A DNA stretch of 64,000 nucleotides from Bacteroidota bacterium (GCA_009786185.1 WQTS01000144.1:110127-174126); one strand, 5' to 3'; shown: positions 18,993 to 29,759, counted from the stretch's first letter. The notes: generated from the sequence alone by a model not told the origin. Numbers and translations: made by a program.

Positions 18993-19970
18993 ATGAAAAA
19001 GAAAATTTTATTAATAGGAATATCCATGATGATTTGCATGGCAAGTGTATTTTCACAAGACGAAGGTACTGAGCCGATTACATGGAGCATAAAAAATGAC
19101 ACCCTTACTATTAGTGGCAATGGAGTAATGCCTGATTTTGGACCACCTCATTCGGGGGGCGCACCACCTTGGTATGCGGCTTCTGGTTCAATTAAAATCA
19201 TAATAATAGAAAACGGAATATTAAATATTAGTAGCTATGCTTTTAATTTACATAATGTATTATCGTCTATTAATATTCCAAGCAGTGTTACAAGAATTGG
19301 ATCTAGGGCTTTTTTTATGTGTAGTGGTCTTACAAAAATTGAACTACCAAATAGTCTTACAACAATTGACGCTCTTGCTTTTGAGAAAAGTGCCCTTACT
19401 TCCATTACTATTCCAAATAGTGTTGCAAGTATTGGTAATGCCGCCTTTTACGATTGCAAAAAACTTACTTCTATTACTTTTCCGAACAGTATAATAGAAT
19501 TTGGGGCTGGAGCTTTTGATGAGTGCGGCCTTGCTTCTGTTATCAATCTTAATCCTGTTCCATATTCCATTAATCCTTTAACTTTCGGTTATTTGAATTT
19601 GAGTACAATTACACTCAATGTTCCTATGACTTCCGTTTCCGCCTACCAAAACGCCGATGTATGGAAAGAGTTTAATATTGTAGGCATAGAAATAGGAGTA
19701 AAAGATATTGAAGAGCCGGAGCCTATTATTGTTATCTATCCCAACCCCACTACCGGCACGTGCAGTATTACCATACCGGAGGAGTTTTTGTATGAGAGCA
19801 GTTTAACCTTATTTATTTATGATAATATGGGCAGGTTGTTGCAACAAATACCTATAGACACCGGCACCGAGAATTATAGCTTGCAATTGAAACATAAGGC
19901 GGCGGGGGTCTATCCGGTGGTATTGAGTAATGGGAGGAAGAGTTATAAGGGGAAGATTGTGTTTCATTGA
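18993..19970 (+). CDS. BspA-like leucine-rich repeat (LRR_5) surface protein with T9SS sorting domain
   Basis: Repeats LTKIELPNSLTTIDALAFEKS, LTSITIPNSVASIGNAAFYDCKK, LTSITFPNSIIEFGAGAFDECG; IYPNPTTGTCSITI...GVYPVVLSNGRKSYKGKIVFH. Confidence 0.85.
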   Translation: MKKKILLIGISMMICMASVFSQDEGTEPITWSIKNDTLTISGNGVMPDFGPPHSGGAPPWYAASGSIKIIIIENGILNISSYAFNLHNVLSSINIPSSVTRIGSRAFFMCSGLTKIELPNSLTTIDALAFEKSALTSITIPNSVASIGNAAFYDCKKLTSITFPNSIIEFGAGAFDECGLASVINLNPVPYSINPLTFGYLNLSTITLNVPMTSVSAYQNADVWKEFNIVGIEIGVKDIEEPEPIIVIYPNPTTGTCSITIPEEFLYESSLTLFIYDNMGRLLQQIPIDTGTENYSLQLKHKAAGVYPVVLSNGRKSYKGKIVFH

Positions 19971-19979
19971 GGCAAACCG

Positions 19980-22157
19980 TCATAAAATCTGAATTTTCGT
20001 CACAAAAGCGCCTTTTGCGGTTTCTATTTTCATCAAGTAAATGCCCGTTTCGATGCCTGAAACAGGAAAAACATACGAAGCGGCGTTAGGATGCGCTGTT
20101 TTTACTATCGCGCCCAGCAAATTAATCAATTCAATTTTGTGCAAAAATGAATCTGCCTCTATCGTTAGGGCGCTTTCTTGTAACACAGGATTAGGGAATA
20201 TTTTCACCTTAAACCTCTCCAATTCAAGCGTTGCTACAGTATCAAAGATAACAACGACAATATATCCTTCTTTTAACATTTCATCACTTCCGTCTTCATT
20301 GGTTACCGTTAATTTTACATCAAAAATACCTGCATTTTCGTATAAAATTATAGGATTTTGCTCGATACTCGTTTCCGGCGTTCCACCCTCAAAATACCAT
20401 TCCCAAGTAGTGGCATTTTCCGATAGATCAATAAAATGAGCCATGTTGCCTTCTTCAATTTCTGTAGCATCGGCTTCAAAATTTGCTACCGGAAATTCGG
20501 GCAATATAATTACGGTGATATAATTTTCTTTTATAATAGAATCTTTTCCGAAACTATTTTCTACCACTAATTTTACGTCAAACGTTCCTGTAGTTTCGTA
20601 TAAAATGGTCGGATTTTGCTCGATACTCGTTCCCGGTGTTCCGCCTTCAAAATGCCATTTCCATGAAGTAGGAGCATACGACGATTGGTCTGTAAAAGTA
20701 ATCTCCGTATAAACAGGAATAGTAGTTGAATCAGCAACGAATTTCGGTTGTGGCGGAGTTGATGCAACCAATTCAATATTTTGGATTATTGTTTGACGGT
20801 CTGAAACCGTAATCTGCACTGTTTGAGAAATGTAACCTTCTGCAGAATAGGTAACCGAATAAGTTCCTCCTTTTATCGGGCGGGCGTAGTAACCTACGCG
20901 AGGGTCGGTCATTACAAACGAATTATCTTTATCATGGCTATTAATAAACACTTTTGCATGAAGAGGCAATCCGTTATTCGCATCAGTTACGGTTCCGTGA
21001 ATGCCGTATAAAGCTTGTTGCGTATAATTCAAAAATGAACGATAGTTATAATTCCAAAAATTAGGCAATTGTGATGGTGACGGGGTTTTAGTATTAGAAA
21101 TTTCCAAAGTAAATTCGCGGTTATGATCATAATAAGTGGTGTAATCCTGACGGGATCCATAAATAACCGTCCAATCTGCTCCATTTGTAATGCCATTATT
21201 AAAAGCTCTCATATATGTTGAGGGCGCATGCGCATGTACCGTATCGGCATACTCACGGCAAACAAGCTGCCACCAATTGTCATCAGCATGGCGCGTATAA
21301 GTGTTATCCCATGGATAGTTACAGGTTTCGATACCTCCATGAATATTAGCGCCCAACACAAAAGCTTCTGTTTCCTGTAAATTCATAAAAGCTATTGTCT
21401 CTTTTTGCCATGCACCACCCGGATTATTTCCGGCAACCCAATCTTTATAATTACGGTTTAAATCAAAATTATTTGCGTTATTACGCCTTGCGCCTGAGGG
21501 CCAAAATGTTCCGTCGGGGTTTGCCAACGGATTGATCCAAATTTCCGAATTATCTAATAGATGAGTAATTCGCTCATTTGTGCCATAATTACTTAATAAA
21601 TAATCAATAAAACGAAGCATTAACACATAACCGGTGAGTTCGTCGCCGTGCATAGAGGAACTCCAAAATATTTGAGGTTCAGCTTCGCGAACATGAACGT
21701 TACTGCTAATAACACATGCCAAGAGTTTTCTATTTTGAACGGAGGTGCCAAACTCCACCACACGGCAAAGATCCGGATTCTTGCTTGCAAATTCCTCCAT
21801 TTCAGATAAATATTGATTGTAAGTGGGATAATAGTTCCAATCATTTCTATTCTTTTCCGTATCCTCCATCATGTTTAGCTCTTCGATCGTTAAAACAAGC
21901 CTTTCAACGATTTCGTAAGGAATGTTTAGCGTTAGGAACTGCATAAATTCTTCGGGGTTGGTGTAAGCAGTTACCTCATTTCCTTGAATATTGTCAATAG
22001 ATATGATGCGCGCTAACATTTCCAACTGACTCCTATCTTGAATTTGAAATTTGATAACCACTTCGGGATGTTTTTCAAACAGTTGGTTAATATCAACTTG
22101 TGAAAAAGAAATCATCCAAGTAAATAATCCTAAAATAAGTAAAGTTATTTTTTTCAT
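19980..22157 (-). CDS. M14 zinc carboxypeptidase with two PKD domains and T9SS sorting domain
   Basis: SSSMHGDELTGYVLMLRFIDYLL (HxxE), NPLANPDGTFWPSGARRNNANNFDLNRNYKDW; PKD units WKWHFEGGTPGTSIEQNP... and WEWYFEGGTPETSIEQNP...; signal peptide MKKITLLILGLFTWMISFSQ; C-term GIYLMKIETAKGAFVTKIQIL. Confidence 0.88.
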   Translation of the reverse strand: MKKITLLILGLFTWMISFSQVDINQLFEKHPEVVIKFQIQDRSQLEMLARIISIDNIQGNEVTAYTNPEEFMQFLTLNIPYEIVERLVLTIEELNMMEDTEKNRNDWNYYPTYNQYLSEMEEFASKNPDLCRVVEFGTSVQNRKLLACVISSNVHVREAEPQIFWSSSMHGDELTGYVLMLRFIDYLLSNYGTNERITHLLDNSEIWINPLANPDGTFWPSGARRNNANNFDLNRNYKDWVAGNNPGGAWQKETIAFMNLQETEAFVLGANIHGGIETCNYPWDNTYTRHADDNWWQLVCREYADTVHAHAPSTYMRAFNNGITNGADWTVIYGSRQDYTTYYDHNREFTLEISNTKTPSPSQLPNFWNYNYRSFLNYTQQALYGIHGTVTDANNGLPLHAKVFINSHDKDNSFVMTDPRVGYYARPIKGGTYSVTYSAEGYISQTVQITVSDRQTIIQNIELVASTPPQPKFVADSTTIPVYTEITFTDQSSYAPTSWKWHFEGGTPGTSIEQNPTILYETTGTFDVKLVVENSFGKDSIIKENYITVIILPEFPVANFEADATEIEEGNMAHFIDLSENATTWEWYFEGGTPETSIEQNPIILYENAGIFDVKLTVTNEDGSDEMLKEGYIVVVIFDTVATLELERFKVKIFPNPVLQESALTIEADSFLHKIELINLLGAIVKTAHPNAASYVFPVSGIETGIYLMKIETAKGAFVTKIQIL

Positions 22158-22261
22158 TTTAATAAAAGTTAGATTCAATAGTTATATTTTGGAGCGGCAA
22201 ATGTATAAAAATGCATAAAAATAGCTAAAATCAACGATTTTTTTTTCGCATTTTCACCCCA

Positions 22262-22269
22262 TATATTTG
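22262..22269 (+). promoter_or_regulatory. -7 box TATATTTG upstream of fabH
   Basis: TAnnTTTG match. Confidence 0.4.
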
Positions 22270-22377
22270 CTTTTCGCCCCACCTTTTAACGTTTCATAAC
22301 ATTTATAACGATGGAATAAATCATTTTTGAGAATGGCATCCGAAAGGGTGCTTTTTTTGCACTCGAAAAATTCATTT

Positions 22378-23322
22378 ATGAAAATAATTGGAACAGGAAG
22401 TGCACTGCCTTCATTAGCCGTAACCAACGACATGTTGTCTGAAATTTTGGATACCAGCCACGAATGGATCGCTACGCGCACAGGAATTTCACAGCGAAGA
22501 ATTATTTCTCACGAATCATTAGTAGAATTAGGGGTTTCCGCATGTAAAAAAGCATTGGAAAATGCAAAGTTAGAGGCTAAAGATATTGATTTTTTAATTT
22601 GCTCTAACACTGTAAATAATTATGTAACTCCCGCACTAAGTTGTATCATTCAAGGAGAGCTTGGGGCAAATTGTCCTTGCATTGACCTGAACAGCGCCTG
22701 TTCCGGATTTGTTTACGCGTTAGACATGGCAGCCGCTTATTTAGATGCAAGAAAAGCTAAAAATATTCTCATTGTTTGTGCCGAAGAACCTTCAAAAATT
22801 GTGGATTGGAGTGCGCGCGATACCAGCATTTTGTTTGGCGATGGCGCAGCCGCAACGGTGGTTACGCAAGGGAAAAAATTAAAATCAATTCACTTGTCAA
22901 CTACTTGTGCCGTGGAGCCGCTTTACTATCAAAGAAAGTTAGAATTTAATCCTTATAATAAGAAGGAAGAATTTAAACCTTTGGTAATGAATGGAAAAGA
23001 TATATATAAAATGGCAGTTAACGCTTCGGTTCAAGATATTAGCAAAGTAATGAAAGAGGCAAAGGTTACCCAAAAAGAGATTTCGTTTTATTTGCTTCAT
23101 CAAGCGAATGTAAGAATTATGGAAACGATACGCGAATATTTGGGTGAAAAAGAGGAAAAATTCCCTAAAAATATTCACAAATATGGTAATACCTCTTCAG
23201 CCACTATTCCGATATTATTAGATGAAATGAATAGAGGGGGACAACTAAAAGATGGTGACTTATTGGTGATGAGTGCGTTTGGAGCCGGATTTTCTACGGG
23301 AGCGTGCGTATTGGAATGGTAA
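22378..23322 (+). CDS. fabH: 3-oxoacyl-ACP synthase III
   Basis: DLNSACSGFVYALDMA (Cys), FYLLHQANVRIM (His), KYGNTSSATIPI (Asn). Start set at MKIIGTGSALPS. Confidence 0.88.
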   Translation: MKIIGTGSALPSLAVTNDMLSEILDTSHEWIATRTGISQRRIISHESLVELGVSACKKALENAKLEAKDIDFLICSNTVNNYVTPALSCIIQGELGANCPCIDLNSACSGFVYALDMAAAYLDARKAKNILIVCAEEPSKIVDWSARDTSILFGDGAAATVVTQGKKLKSIHLSTTCAVEPLYYQRKLEFNPYNKKEEFKPLVMNGKDIYKMAVNASVQDISKVMKEAKVTQKEISFYLLHQANVRIMETIREYLGEKEEKFPKNIHKYGNTSSATIPILLDEMNRGGQLKDGDLLVMSAFGAGFSTGACVLEW

Positions 23323-23344
23323 AACAAAAAACAAAATAGAAAAA

Positions 23345-24571
23345 ATGAAAAGAGTAGTAATCACAGGAATGGGCATCATATCTCCGCTGGGGAATGATGT
23401 GGAAACATTTTGGAATAACTTAGTAAATGGGGTTTCCGGAATTGATTATATTAAAAACATAGATACTGAGAGACTTCCCGTTAAGATTGCGGCGGAGGTT
23501 AAAAATTATGATCCGAAAGAATTGGGATTAGATCCTTCTACCATACGCAGAACGGATAAATATACGCAATATGCGTTAATTGCAGCCAAACAAGCTATGG
23601 AAGACAGTAAACTTCAGATTGCTCCCGAGCGTTTGGGGGTTTACATTGGCTCAGGTGTGGGTGGCATGGATACATTTGTGGCTCAAACACAAAAAATGTT
23701 GGAAGAAGGTGGACAATGGGTTTCACCGCTGTTTATCCCCATGATGATTGCTAATATTGCCGCCGGAAATGTAGCAATAGCCCATAATGCCCAAGGTCCT
23801 TCTTTGCCCGTTGTAACAGCTTGCGCAACGGCAACGCACGCCATAGGTGAAGCTTTTCGTGCTATTAAATACGGTTACGCAGACGCCATTATCACCGGTG
23901 GTGCAGAAGCTGCGGTGCATGAACTGGCAATCAGCGGGTTTGCAAATGCGAAAGCGCTTACGAAAGTAGAAGACCCAAAATTGGCATCGTTGCCTTTCGA
24001 CAGTCGTCGCCAGGGATTTGTGCTGGGAGAGGGCGCCGGAATAATCATTTTGGAAGAATTAGAGCATGCGCAAGAGCGTGGCGCACACATTTATGCCGAA
24101 ATAGTAGGCTATGGAAACACCTGCGATGCGCACCATCTTACTGCGCCCATGCCCGACGGTAAATGTGCCGCAAATGCCATGAAATTAACTGCTGAAGAGG
24201 CTAAATTAACTCCCGAAGATTTTATTCATATTAATGCACACGGAACAGGAACTCCTTTAAATGATAAAACGGAGACAGCTGCTATTAAATTAGCATTTGG
24301 AGAAGAAGCTGCATACAAAGCTTTGATTACGAGCAATAAATCAATGATAGGACATGGCTTGGGCGCTGCCGGTGGTTTTGAAGCCGTTGCTTCTATTTTG
24401 GCATTGAAAAACGGCATCGTGCCTCCAACGATTGGATTGGATTGCCCGGATCCGGAGTGCGATTTGGATTATGTGCCGCACACGGCAAGAAAAGCTAACA
24501 TTACTATTGCGTTCTCTAATTCGCTGGGATTTGGAGGACATAACGGATGTGTGGCGTTTAGAAAATATTAA
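23345..24571 (+). CDS. fabF: 3-oxoacyl-ACP synthase II
   Basis: MKRVVITGMGIISPLGNDVETFW; VVTACATATHAIGEAF active-site Cys; NAHGTGTPLNDKTE; NKSMIGHGLGAAGG. Confidence 0.92.
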   Translation: MKRVVITGMGIISPLGNDVETFWNNLVNGVSGIDYIKNIDTERLPVKIAAEVKNYDPKELGLDPSTIRRTDKYTQYALIAAKQAMEDSKLQIAPERLGVYIGSGVGGMDTFVAQTQKMLEEGGQWVSPLFIPMMIANIAAGNVAIAHNAQGPSLPVVTACATATHAIGEAFRAIKYGYADAIITGGAEAAVHELAISGFANAKALTKVEDPKLASLPFDSRRQGFVLGEGAGIIILEELEHAQERGAHIYAEIVGYGNTCDAHHLTAPMPDGKCAANAMKLTAEEAKLTPEDFIHINAHGTGTPLNDKTETAAIKLAFGEEAAYKALITSNKSMIGHGLGAAGGFEAVASILALKNGIVPPTIGLDCPDPECDLDYVPHTARKANITIAFSNSLGFGGHNGCVAFRKY

Positions 24572-24583
24572 CTGAGAGTTAGA

Positions 24584-24649
24584 AATTTAAAGATTTAAAA
24601 ATTTAAACCTCCGTAACCTTTAAATCTTTAAATTATTAAATCTTTAAAC
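24584..24649. repeat. R4 AT-rich repeat, inverted (AAATTTAAAGATTTAAAAATTTAAA ... TTTAAATCTTTAAATTATTAAATCTTTAAA)
   Basis: Same motif read at 8641-8660, 55964-55997, 59145-59170 and 61595-61620. Confidence 0.7.
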
Positions 24650-24657
24650 AAAAAACT

Positions 24658-25095
24658 ATGACTCGAGAAGAAATCAAAAATTACCTCCCGCATCGCGAGC
24701 CGATGTTGTTAGTTGATGAGGTTAATGTTGTTCAAGATGAAAATGGTAATGACATTGCCAAAGCTACCTATTTTGTTACCGGACATGAATATTTTTTGCA
24801 GGGACATTTCCCTAACAATCCTGTAGTTCCGGGTGTTATCCTGTGTGAAATTATGGGACAATCTTCCTCTATACTTATGAAAGAGGAGTTGATAGGACGC
24901 ACGCCATTTTTTACCGGTATGACCGATGTGCGTTTCAAATGCCCTGCCGTTCCGAACGATACGTTGGAGATTACGGCACGTATCTATAACCGACGTGCTT
25001 TAATTTTCTTTGTAGAAGGCTCTATTCATGTAAAAGGCGAACTATGCGCTTCGGGAAAATTTACGTTTGCGTTGGTGGATAATGAGCGGTTGTAA
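24658..25095 (+). CDS. fabZ: 3-hydroxyacyl-ACP dehydratase FabZ-like (hotdog fold)
   Basis: LPHREPMLLVDEV; GHFPNNPVVPGVILCEIMGQ; 145 aa. Confidence 0.88.
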   Translation: MTREEIKNYLPHREPMLLVDEVNVVQDENGNDIAKATYFVTGHEYFLQGHFPNNPVVPGVILCEIMGQSSSILMKEELIGRTPFFTGMTDVRFKCPAVPNDTLEITARIYNRRALIFFVEGSIHVKGELCASGKFTFALVDNERL

Positions 25096-25117
25096 TTGGA
25101 AGGGACAAAAATAATTG

Positions 25118-25125
25118 TACTTTTG
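25118..25125 (+). promoter_or_regulatory. -7 box TACTTTTG upstream of methylmalonyl-CoA mutase
   Basis: TAnnTTTG match 28 nt before ATG 25153; supports the shortened start. Confidence 0.55.
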
Positions 25126-25152
25126 CCCCCTCAATTCAAAACCAAAGAATAT

Positions 25153-27306
25153 ATGCGTCCAGATTTTAGTAACGTTGACCCTAAGAACATTAAAAAAGAT
25201 AAACAATCATGTTCCGGTAGAGACGTATTGCAATACGCCCCTACAAACGAACCCGAATGGCTTACAGCAGAGCAAATTCCCGTTAAACCGGTATACGGAA
25301 AAGACGATTTAGCCGGTATGGAGCATTTGAATTATGCTGCCGGCCTTCCGCCTTACTTAAGAGGTCCCTATTCTACAATGTATGTGCAAAAACCTTGGAC
25401 TATTCGTCAATATGCCGGATTTTCTACCGCTGAAGAATCGAATGCATTCTATCGTAGGAATTTGGCTGCCGGGCAAAAAGGGCTTTCTATCGCGTTTGAC
25501 TTAGCTACACACCGTGGCTATGATTCCGATCACGAGCGCGTAGTGGGCGATGTAGGAAAAGCCGGCGTAGCCGTTGATTCTATCTTGGATATGAATATTC
25601 TGTTTGATCAAATTCCATTGGATCAAATGAGTGTGTCCATGACGATGAACGGTGCAGTATTGCCCATTTTGGCATTCTATATTTTGGCTGCCGAAGAACA
25701 AGGCGTGCCGATGGAAAAACTGACGGGAACGATTCAAAACGATATTTTGAAAGAGTTTATGGTGCGGAATACTTACATTTATCCACCACTGCCCTCGATG
25801 AAAATTATTGCTGATATCTTTGAATATACGGCGAAAAATATGCCGAAATTTAACTCTATTTCCATTTCAGGATACCACATGCAAGAAGCGGGCGCTACTT
25901 GCGATATTGAATTGGCTTATACTTTGGCAGATGGTTTGGAATATTTGCGCGCAGGCGTAAATGCCGGCATGAATATTGATGATTTTGCGCCGCGTTTGTC
26001 ATTTTTCTGGGCAATTGGAATGAACCACTTCATGGAAATTGCTAAAATGCGTGCTGCCCGTATGTTATGGGCGAAAATTGTGAAACAATTCAATCCGAAA
26101 AACCCGAAATCGTTGGCGTTGCGTACGCACAGCCAAACTTCAGGCTGGTCGCTCACCGAGCAAGATCCGTTTAACAATGTGGCAAGAACCTGCATCGAAG
26201 CGATGGGCGCTGCATTAGGGCACACACAATCGTTGCACACCAACGCGTTGGACGAAGCGATTGCATTACCTACCGATTTTTCGGCGCGTATTGCAAGAAA
26301 TACGCAGATTTATATTCAAGAAGAAACCCAAATTTGCCGCGAAGTAGACCCGTGGGCAGGCTCCTACTATGTGGAAACTTTGACCCACTTGATTGCAGAG
26401 CGCGCATGGAAACACATTCAAGAGATTGAATCGTTGGGTGGTATGGCAAAAGCCATTGAAACCGGTATCCCGAAAATGCGTATTGAGGAAGCGGCAGCCC
26501 GCAAACAAGCCCGCATTGATTCCGGACATGAATCCATTATTGGCGTGAATAAATATCGTTTGGAAAAAGAAGATCCGATTGAAACGTTAGAAGTGGACAA
26601 TACCGTTGTGCGTGAAGCGCAATTAAAGCGCTTGGCAAAACTTCGCGAAAATCGTAATGAAGCGGAAGTGCAAGCAACTTTAGCAGCGCTTACAAAATGT
26701 GCGGAAACCGGTAAAGGAAATCTGTTGGAGCTGGCGGTAGATGCGGCAAGAAAACGCGCTTCTTTGGGCGAAATCTCCTTGGCATTAGAAAAAGTATTTG
26801 GTCGTTACAAAGCAAAAATCAATTTAATTACAGGTGTGTATAGTTCAGAACAACAAAGTAATGCAACCTTTAAGAAAGCTTGTATGATGGCAGATGAATT
26901 TGCCAAAAAAGAGGGGCGCCGTCCGCGTATTATGGTTGCCAAAATGGGACAAGATGGGCACGACCGTGGCGCAAAAGTGGTTTCTACCGGTTATGCCGAT
27001 ATTGGTTTTGATGTGGATATGGGACCATTGTTCCAAACGCCGGCAGAAGCAGCGAAACAAGCTGTAGAAAACGATGTGCACGTGCTGGGTGTTTCTTCGC
27101 TTGCCGCAGGACACAAAACCTTAGTGCCTCAAGTGATTGAAGAACTCAAAAAATTGGGTCGAGAAGATATTTTAGTGGTAGTAGGTGGCGTAATTCCTCC
27201 GCAAGATTATGATTATCTATACAAAGCAGGTGCTGCCGCTATCTTTGGACCGGGCTCCGTTATCTCTGATTGTGCGATTAAGATTTTGGAAATTTTAGAA
27301 GGATAA
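25153..27306 (+). CDS. Methylmalonyl-CoA mutase large (catalytic/B12-binding) subunit
   Basis: [72 protein letters not shown]12 motif [26 protein letters not shown]. The track's TTG start at 25096 is upstream of the promoter-like box. Confidence 0.93.
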   Translation: MRPDFSNVDPKNIKKDKQSCSGRDVLQYAPTNEPEWLTAEQIPVKPVYGKDDLAGMEHLNYAAGLPPYLRGPYSTMYVQKPWTIRQYAGFSTAEESNAFYRRNLAAGQKGLSIAFDLATHRGYDSDHERVVGDVGKAGVAVDSILDMNILFDQIPLDQMSVSMTMNGAVLPILAFYILAAEEQGVPMEKLTGTIQNDILKEFMVRNTYIYPPLPSMKIIADIFEYTAKNMPKFNSISISGYHMQEAGATCDIELAYTLADGLEYLRAGVNAGMNIDDFAPRLSFFWAIGMNHFMEIAKMRAARMLWAKIVKQFNPKNPKSLALRTHSQTSGWSLTEQDPFNNVARTCIEAMGAALGHTQSLHTNALDEAIALPTDFSARIARNTQIYIQEETQICREVDPWAGSYYVETLTHLIAERAWKHIQEIESLGGMAKAIETGIPKMRIEEAAARKQARIDSGHESIIGVNKYRLEKEDPIETLEVDNTVVREAQLKRLAKLRENRNEAEVQATLAALTKCAETGKGNLLELAVDAARKRASLGEISLALEKVFGRYKAKINLITGVYSSEQQSNATFKKACMMADEFAKKEGRRPRIMVAKMGQDGHDRGAKVVSTGYADIGFDVDMGPLFQTPAEAAKQAVENDVHVLGVSSLAAGHKTLVPQVIEELKKLGREDILVVVGGVIPPQDYDYLYKAGAAAIFGPGSVISDCAIKILEILEG

Positions 27307-27316
27307 AAAAGAGTAT

Positions 27317-28582
27317 TTATCCAACAAGTTGACTGTAAATTCTCAATAATTTTTCTGCTGCTGTAACATCACTATATCTTTCATGAGATAGTCGCAAGGC
27401 ATTTCCTTTACAATTATCGTAAAAAACAGGGTTTGTTAGTATTTTTCTTAATGCTTCCGTTAATTGTTCGCTGTTATTTGGTGCGTATAACAAACCTGCG
27501 TTTTCTATAATTTCGCTGAAAGAACCTGCATTCGGCACAACAGCAGGTCTGCCGGCAGCAAAAGCCTCGCTTATATACAATCCGAATGCTTCATTGAAGC
27601 GTAAAGGAGCGCAAATCAGGGAAATATCTTTGTAAAAAGTGGTGTGCTCATCTAAAGAATAATGCTCCGACCAAATTACATCGTTCATATAAGGTCGCAA
27701 AATGGTTTGGATACGGTGCACAAACTTTTTGTTTTCGCGCGTGTAACCACCGCCGATTTTCAGTTTTAGGTTAGGAATTATATTTTCTTTTTTCAATTGG
27801 ATAAACGATTGTGTCAAAATATCTAAACCGTTTTCATAATTCATTCGGTAATAAAAGCCGATGGTGGGTTCTTTGGGATAATTTGAAGAATTGTATTTTT
27901 CAATGTTTACGCCCGGGTATACAACGTCTATCTCTTTGATTTCCGGAATTTTGCTCAAAGCTACCGCCTTGTAAAACTCACTTGACGCAACGAACCTATC
28001 GACATAGGTCGAATTAAGTCGAATGGCTTGCCATGCCTCGCAGGCATATTGGCTTTCAAGGCTATCTAACCAAATTTCCTCGTCCTGCACCGAACAAACT
28101 ACAGGAATATTAGTGTGATTTTTAATCGCTTTTGCAATTCCTGCCAACATTGAGGTGGAGAGGTGAATCACATCAGGTCGATCATGATTTTTAATCCAAT
28201 AGATGATCTTTTCTGCCTGTTTGGCAAAATTCTTATCATCGCCGTTGATCATAGAAAGCGTCATTTGCTCCATTCCTTTGGCAGAGGTTGTTCCGGAAAG
28301 AGAAGATGCCATACGGAGTAGGGAAGGGGAGTCGAGAATTTTTTCAAGAAAGTGTGGCATTTTTCCTTTTTTGAAAAATTTTTGTGCCACATAATAAGAG
28401 GTTGCCGGAAAAAACAAAGGCGTATCTGCAAGAAACGATGTGTCGGTTAGCGGAAGATATAGTGGCATAATAATCACATCGTGCCCTGCGTTGCGTAATG
28501 CCTGTGCGTATAAATTATCACGAAAGCAATTGCTGCAATAAAAGGTGTCGCCGGAGCTGGTGGTTATTAAGAGGATTTTCAT
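27317..28582 (-). CDS. Glycosyltransferase family 4-like
   Basis: N-term MKILLITTSSGDTFYCSNCFRDNLYAQALRNAGHDV; C-term FGLYISEAFAAGRPAVVPNAGSFSEIIENAGLLYAPNN. Confidence 0.85.
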   Translation of the reverse strand: MKILLITTSSGDTFYCSNCFRDNLYAQALRNAGHDVIIMPLYLPLTDTSFLADTPLFFPATSYYVAQKFFKKGKMPHFLEKILDSPSLLRMASSLSGTTSAKGMEQMTLSMINGDDKNFAKQAEKIIYWIKNHDRPDVIHLSTSMLAGIAKAIKNHTNIPVVCSVQDEEIWLDSLESQYACEAWQAIRLNSTYVDRFVASSEFYKAVALSKIPEIKEIDVVYPGVNIEKYNSSNYPKEPTIGFYYRMNYENGLDILTQSFIQLKKENIIPNLKLKIGGGYTRENKKFVHRIQTILRPYMNDVIWSEHYSLDEHTTFYKDISLICAPLRFNEAFGLYISEAFAAGRPAVVPNAGSFSEIIENAGLLYAPNNSEQLTEALRKILTNPVFYDNCKGNALRLSHERYSDVTAAEKLLRIYSQLVG

Positions 28583-28594
28583 AATTGTTGAAAA

Positions 28595-29158
28595 TTAGTT
28601 TTTACTTCTGAATTGAAGATGTTCCATCTTTTTCTTTGCTAATGTTTTTTCGCCAACAACTTCAAACCTTAATTTTAAATATAGTTTTTTAGCATTAGGA
28701 TTGTCTTTATCTACAAGCAAACCAAGCGTTTCATTTCTTTTATAAACATACTCGTCAATCAAGAATTGGAATATTTGAGAACCGATTCCTTTTCCTTGAT
28801 GATACGGACTTACGCCCACACAGTCAATATAGTATTCTCCGGCTTGCGTTTCATCTTCGGGATTAAAATCTCTGTTAAACATGGATTTTATTTCTTTAGC
28901 TACAGGCTCTCTCAGCTCTAATAGCTTAGCTCCATCATACACGATTGCAGCTGCAATAATTGCACTTTCGATTTCTACCACCCAACAGTTTTCATACGAA
29001 TATTGAGTGGCTTCTTTGCTAATTAGATTTACTAAAAATTGAGTTACTTTTTCTATAGAATTTTCTCCAATAAATTGATAAGCTATCTCTTCCATAGCTA
29101 ACAACATATAGGCTGCAATTGCTTTTGAATCTTCTGTTTTAGCTTTTCTAATTAACAT
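28595..29158 (-). CDS. GNAT family N-acetyltransferase
   Basis: MLIRKAKTEDSKAIAAYML; YIDCVGVSPYHQGKGIGSQIFQFLIDE (acetyl-CoA site). Confidence 0.88.
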   Translation of the reverse strand: MLIRKAKTEDSKAIAAYMLLAMEEIAYQFIGENSIEKVTQFLVNLISKEATQYSYENCWVVEIESAIIAAAIVYDGAKLLELREPVAKEIKSMFNRDFNPEDETQAGEYYIDCVGVSPYHQGKGIGSQIFQFLIDEYVYKRNETLGLLVDKDNPNAKKLYLKLRFEVVGEKTLAKKKMEHLQFRSKN

Positions 29159-29176
29159 ATTTTAACTCGCTTAAAA

Positions 29177-29578
29177 CTACTCTATTACTAACGGGGTAAA
29201 AAGTTCTATCAAATTCTCTTCCGGGTCTCGTAAATGAACCACACGCATTCCCCAATCCGGCATATCGGTTGGTTGATTAATAAAATTGATGCCTTTTTTC
29301 AAAAATGTTTGATAAGCTTCATCAACATTTTCTACTTCGAAAGATACCAACGATTTTTCACGATATCCGGACGGTTGCGTTTTGTCGGCATTACCTACCG
29401 CCGGCGCCATAAAATCAGAAACAAATATAGCTAACCCCTCAATTCCTTCTGCTACTTTGAAACTGGCATAACAGCCTTCCTCATCTCCCCACAATGGTTC
29501 TAAACCAAGCTGTTCGGTGTAAAACTTGAAGCATTTTTTGTAGTCTTTGACTAATAATCTTACATTACTAAATTTCAT
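29177..29578 (-). CDS. VOC/glyoxalase superfamily protein
   Basis: MKFSNVRLLVKDYKKCFKFYTEQLGLEPLWGDEEGCYASF...VVHLRDPEENLIELFTPL. Confidence 0.85.
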   Translation of the reverse strand: MKFSNVRLLVKDYKKCFKFYTEQLGLEPLWGDEEGCYASFKVAEGIEGLAIFVSDFMAPAVGNADKTQPSGYREKSLVSFEVENVDEAYQTFLKKGINFINQPTDMPDWGMRVVHLRDPEENLIELFTPLVIE

Positions 29579-29713
29579 AATCGTTTATTTTTTTGTTATT
29601 AAATTATTTTCTTTTTTGAATGATTTTCAAAAACATTTCTTTACTAAGTTTAACAGCTTTCTAAAGCGACAAAAATATAACATTTCTCAACGAATAGTTG
29701 AAAAAAAATCATA

Positions 29714-29721
29714 TACTTTTG
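29714..29721 (+). promoter_or_regulatory. -7 box TACTTTTG
   Basis: TAnnTTTG match 39 nt upstream of ATG 29760. Confidence 0.5.
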
Positions 29722-29759
29722 CGCGTTCATAATAACCGTGTCAAATTAAAATTCATTTT

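Noticed and set aside
24584-24649. Possible CRISPR-like short repeats
   Set aside because: Repeats are A+T-rich, irregularly spaced, lack unique spacers and recur at other gene gaps; no cas genes.
25096-25152. N-terminal extension of methylmalonyl-CoA mutase from TTG
   Set aside because: Includes the -7 box at 25118; family N-terminus begins at [10 protein letters not shown].
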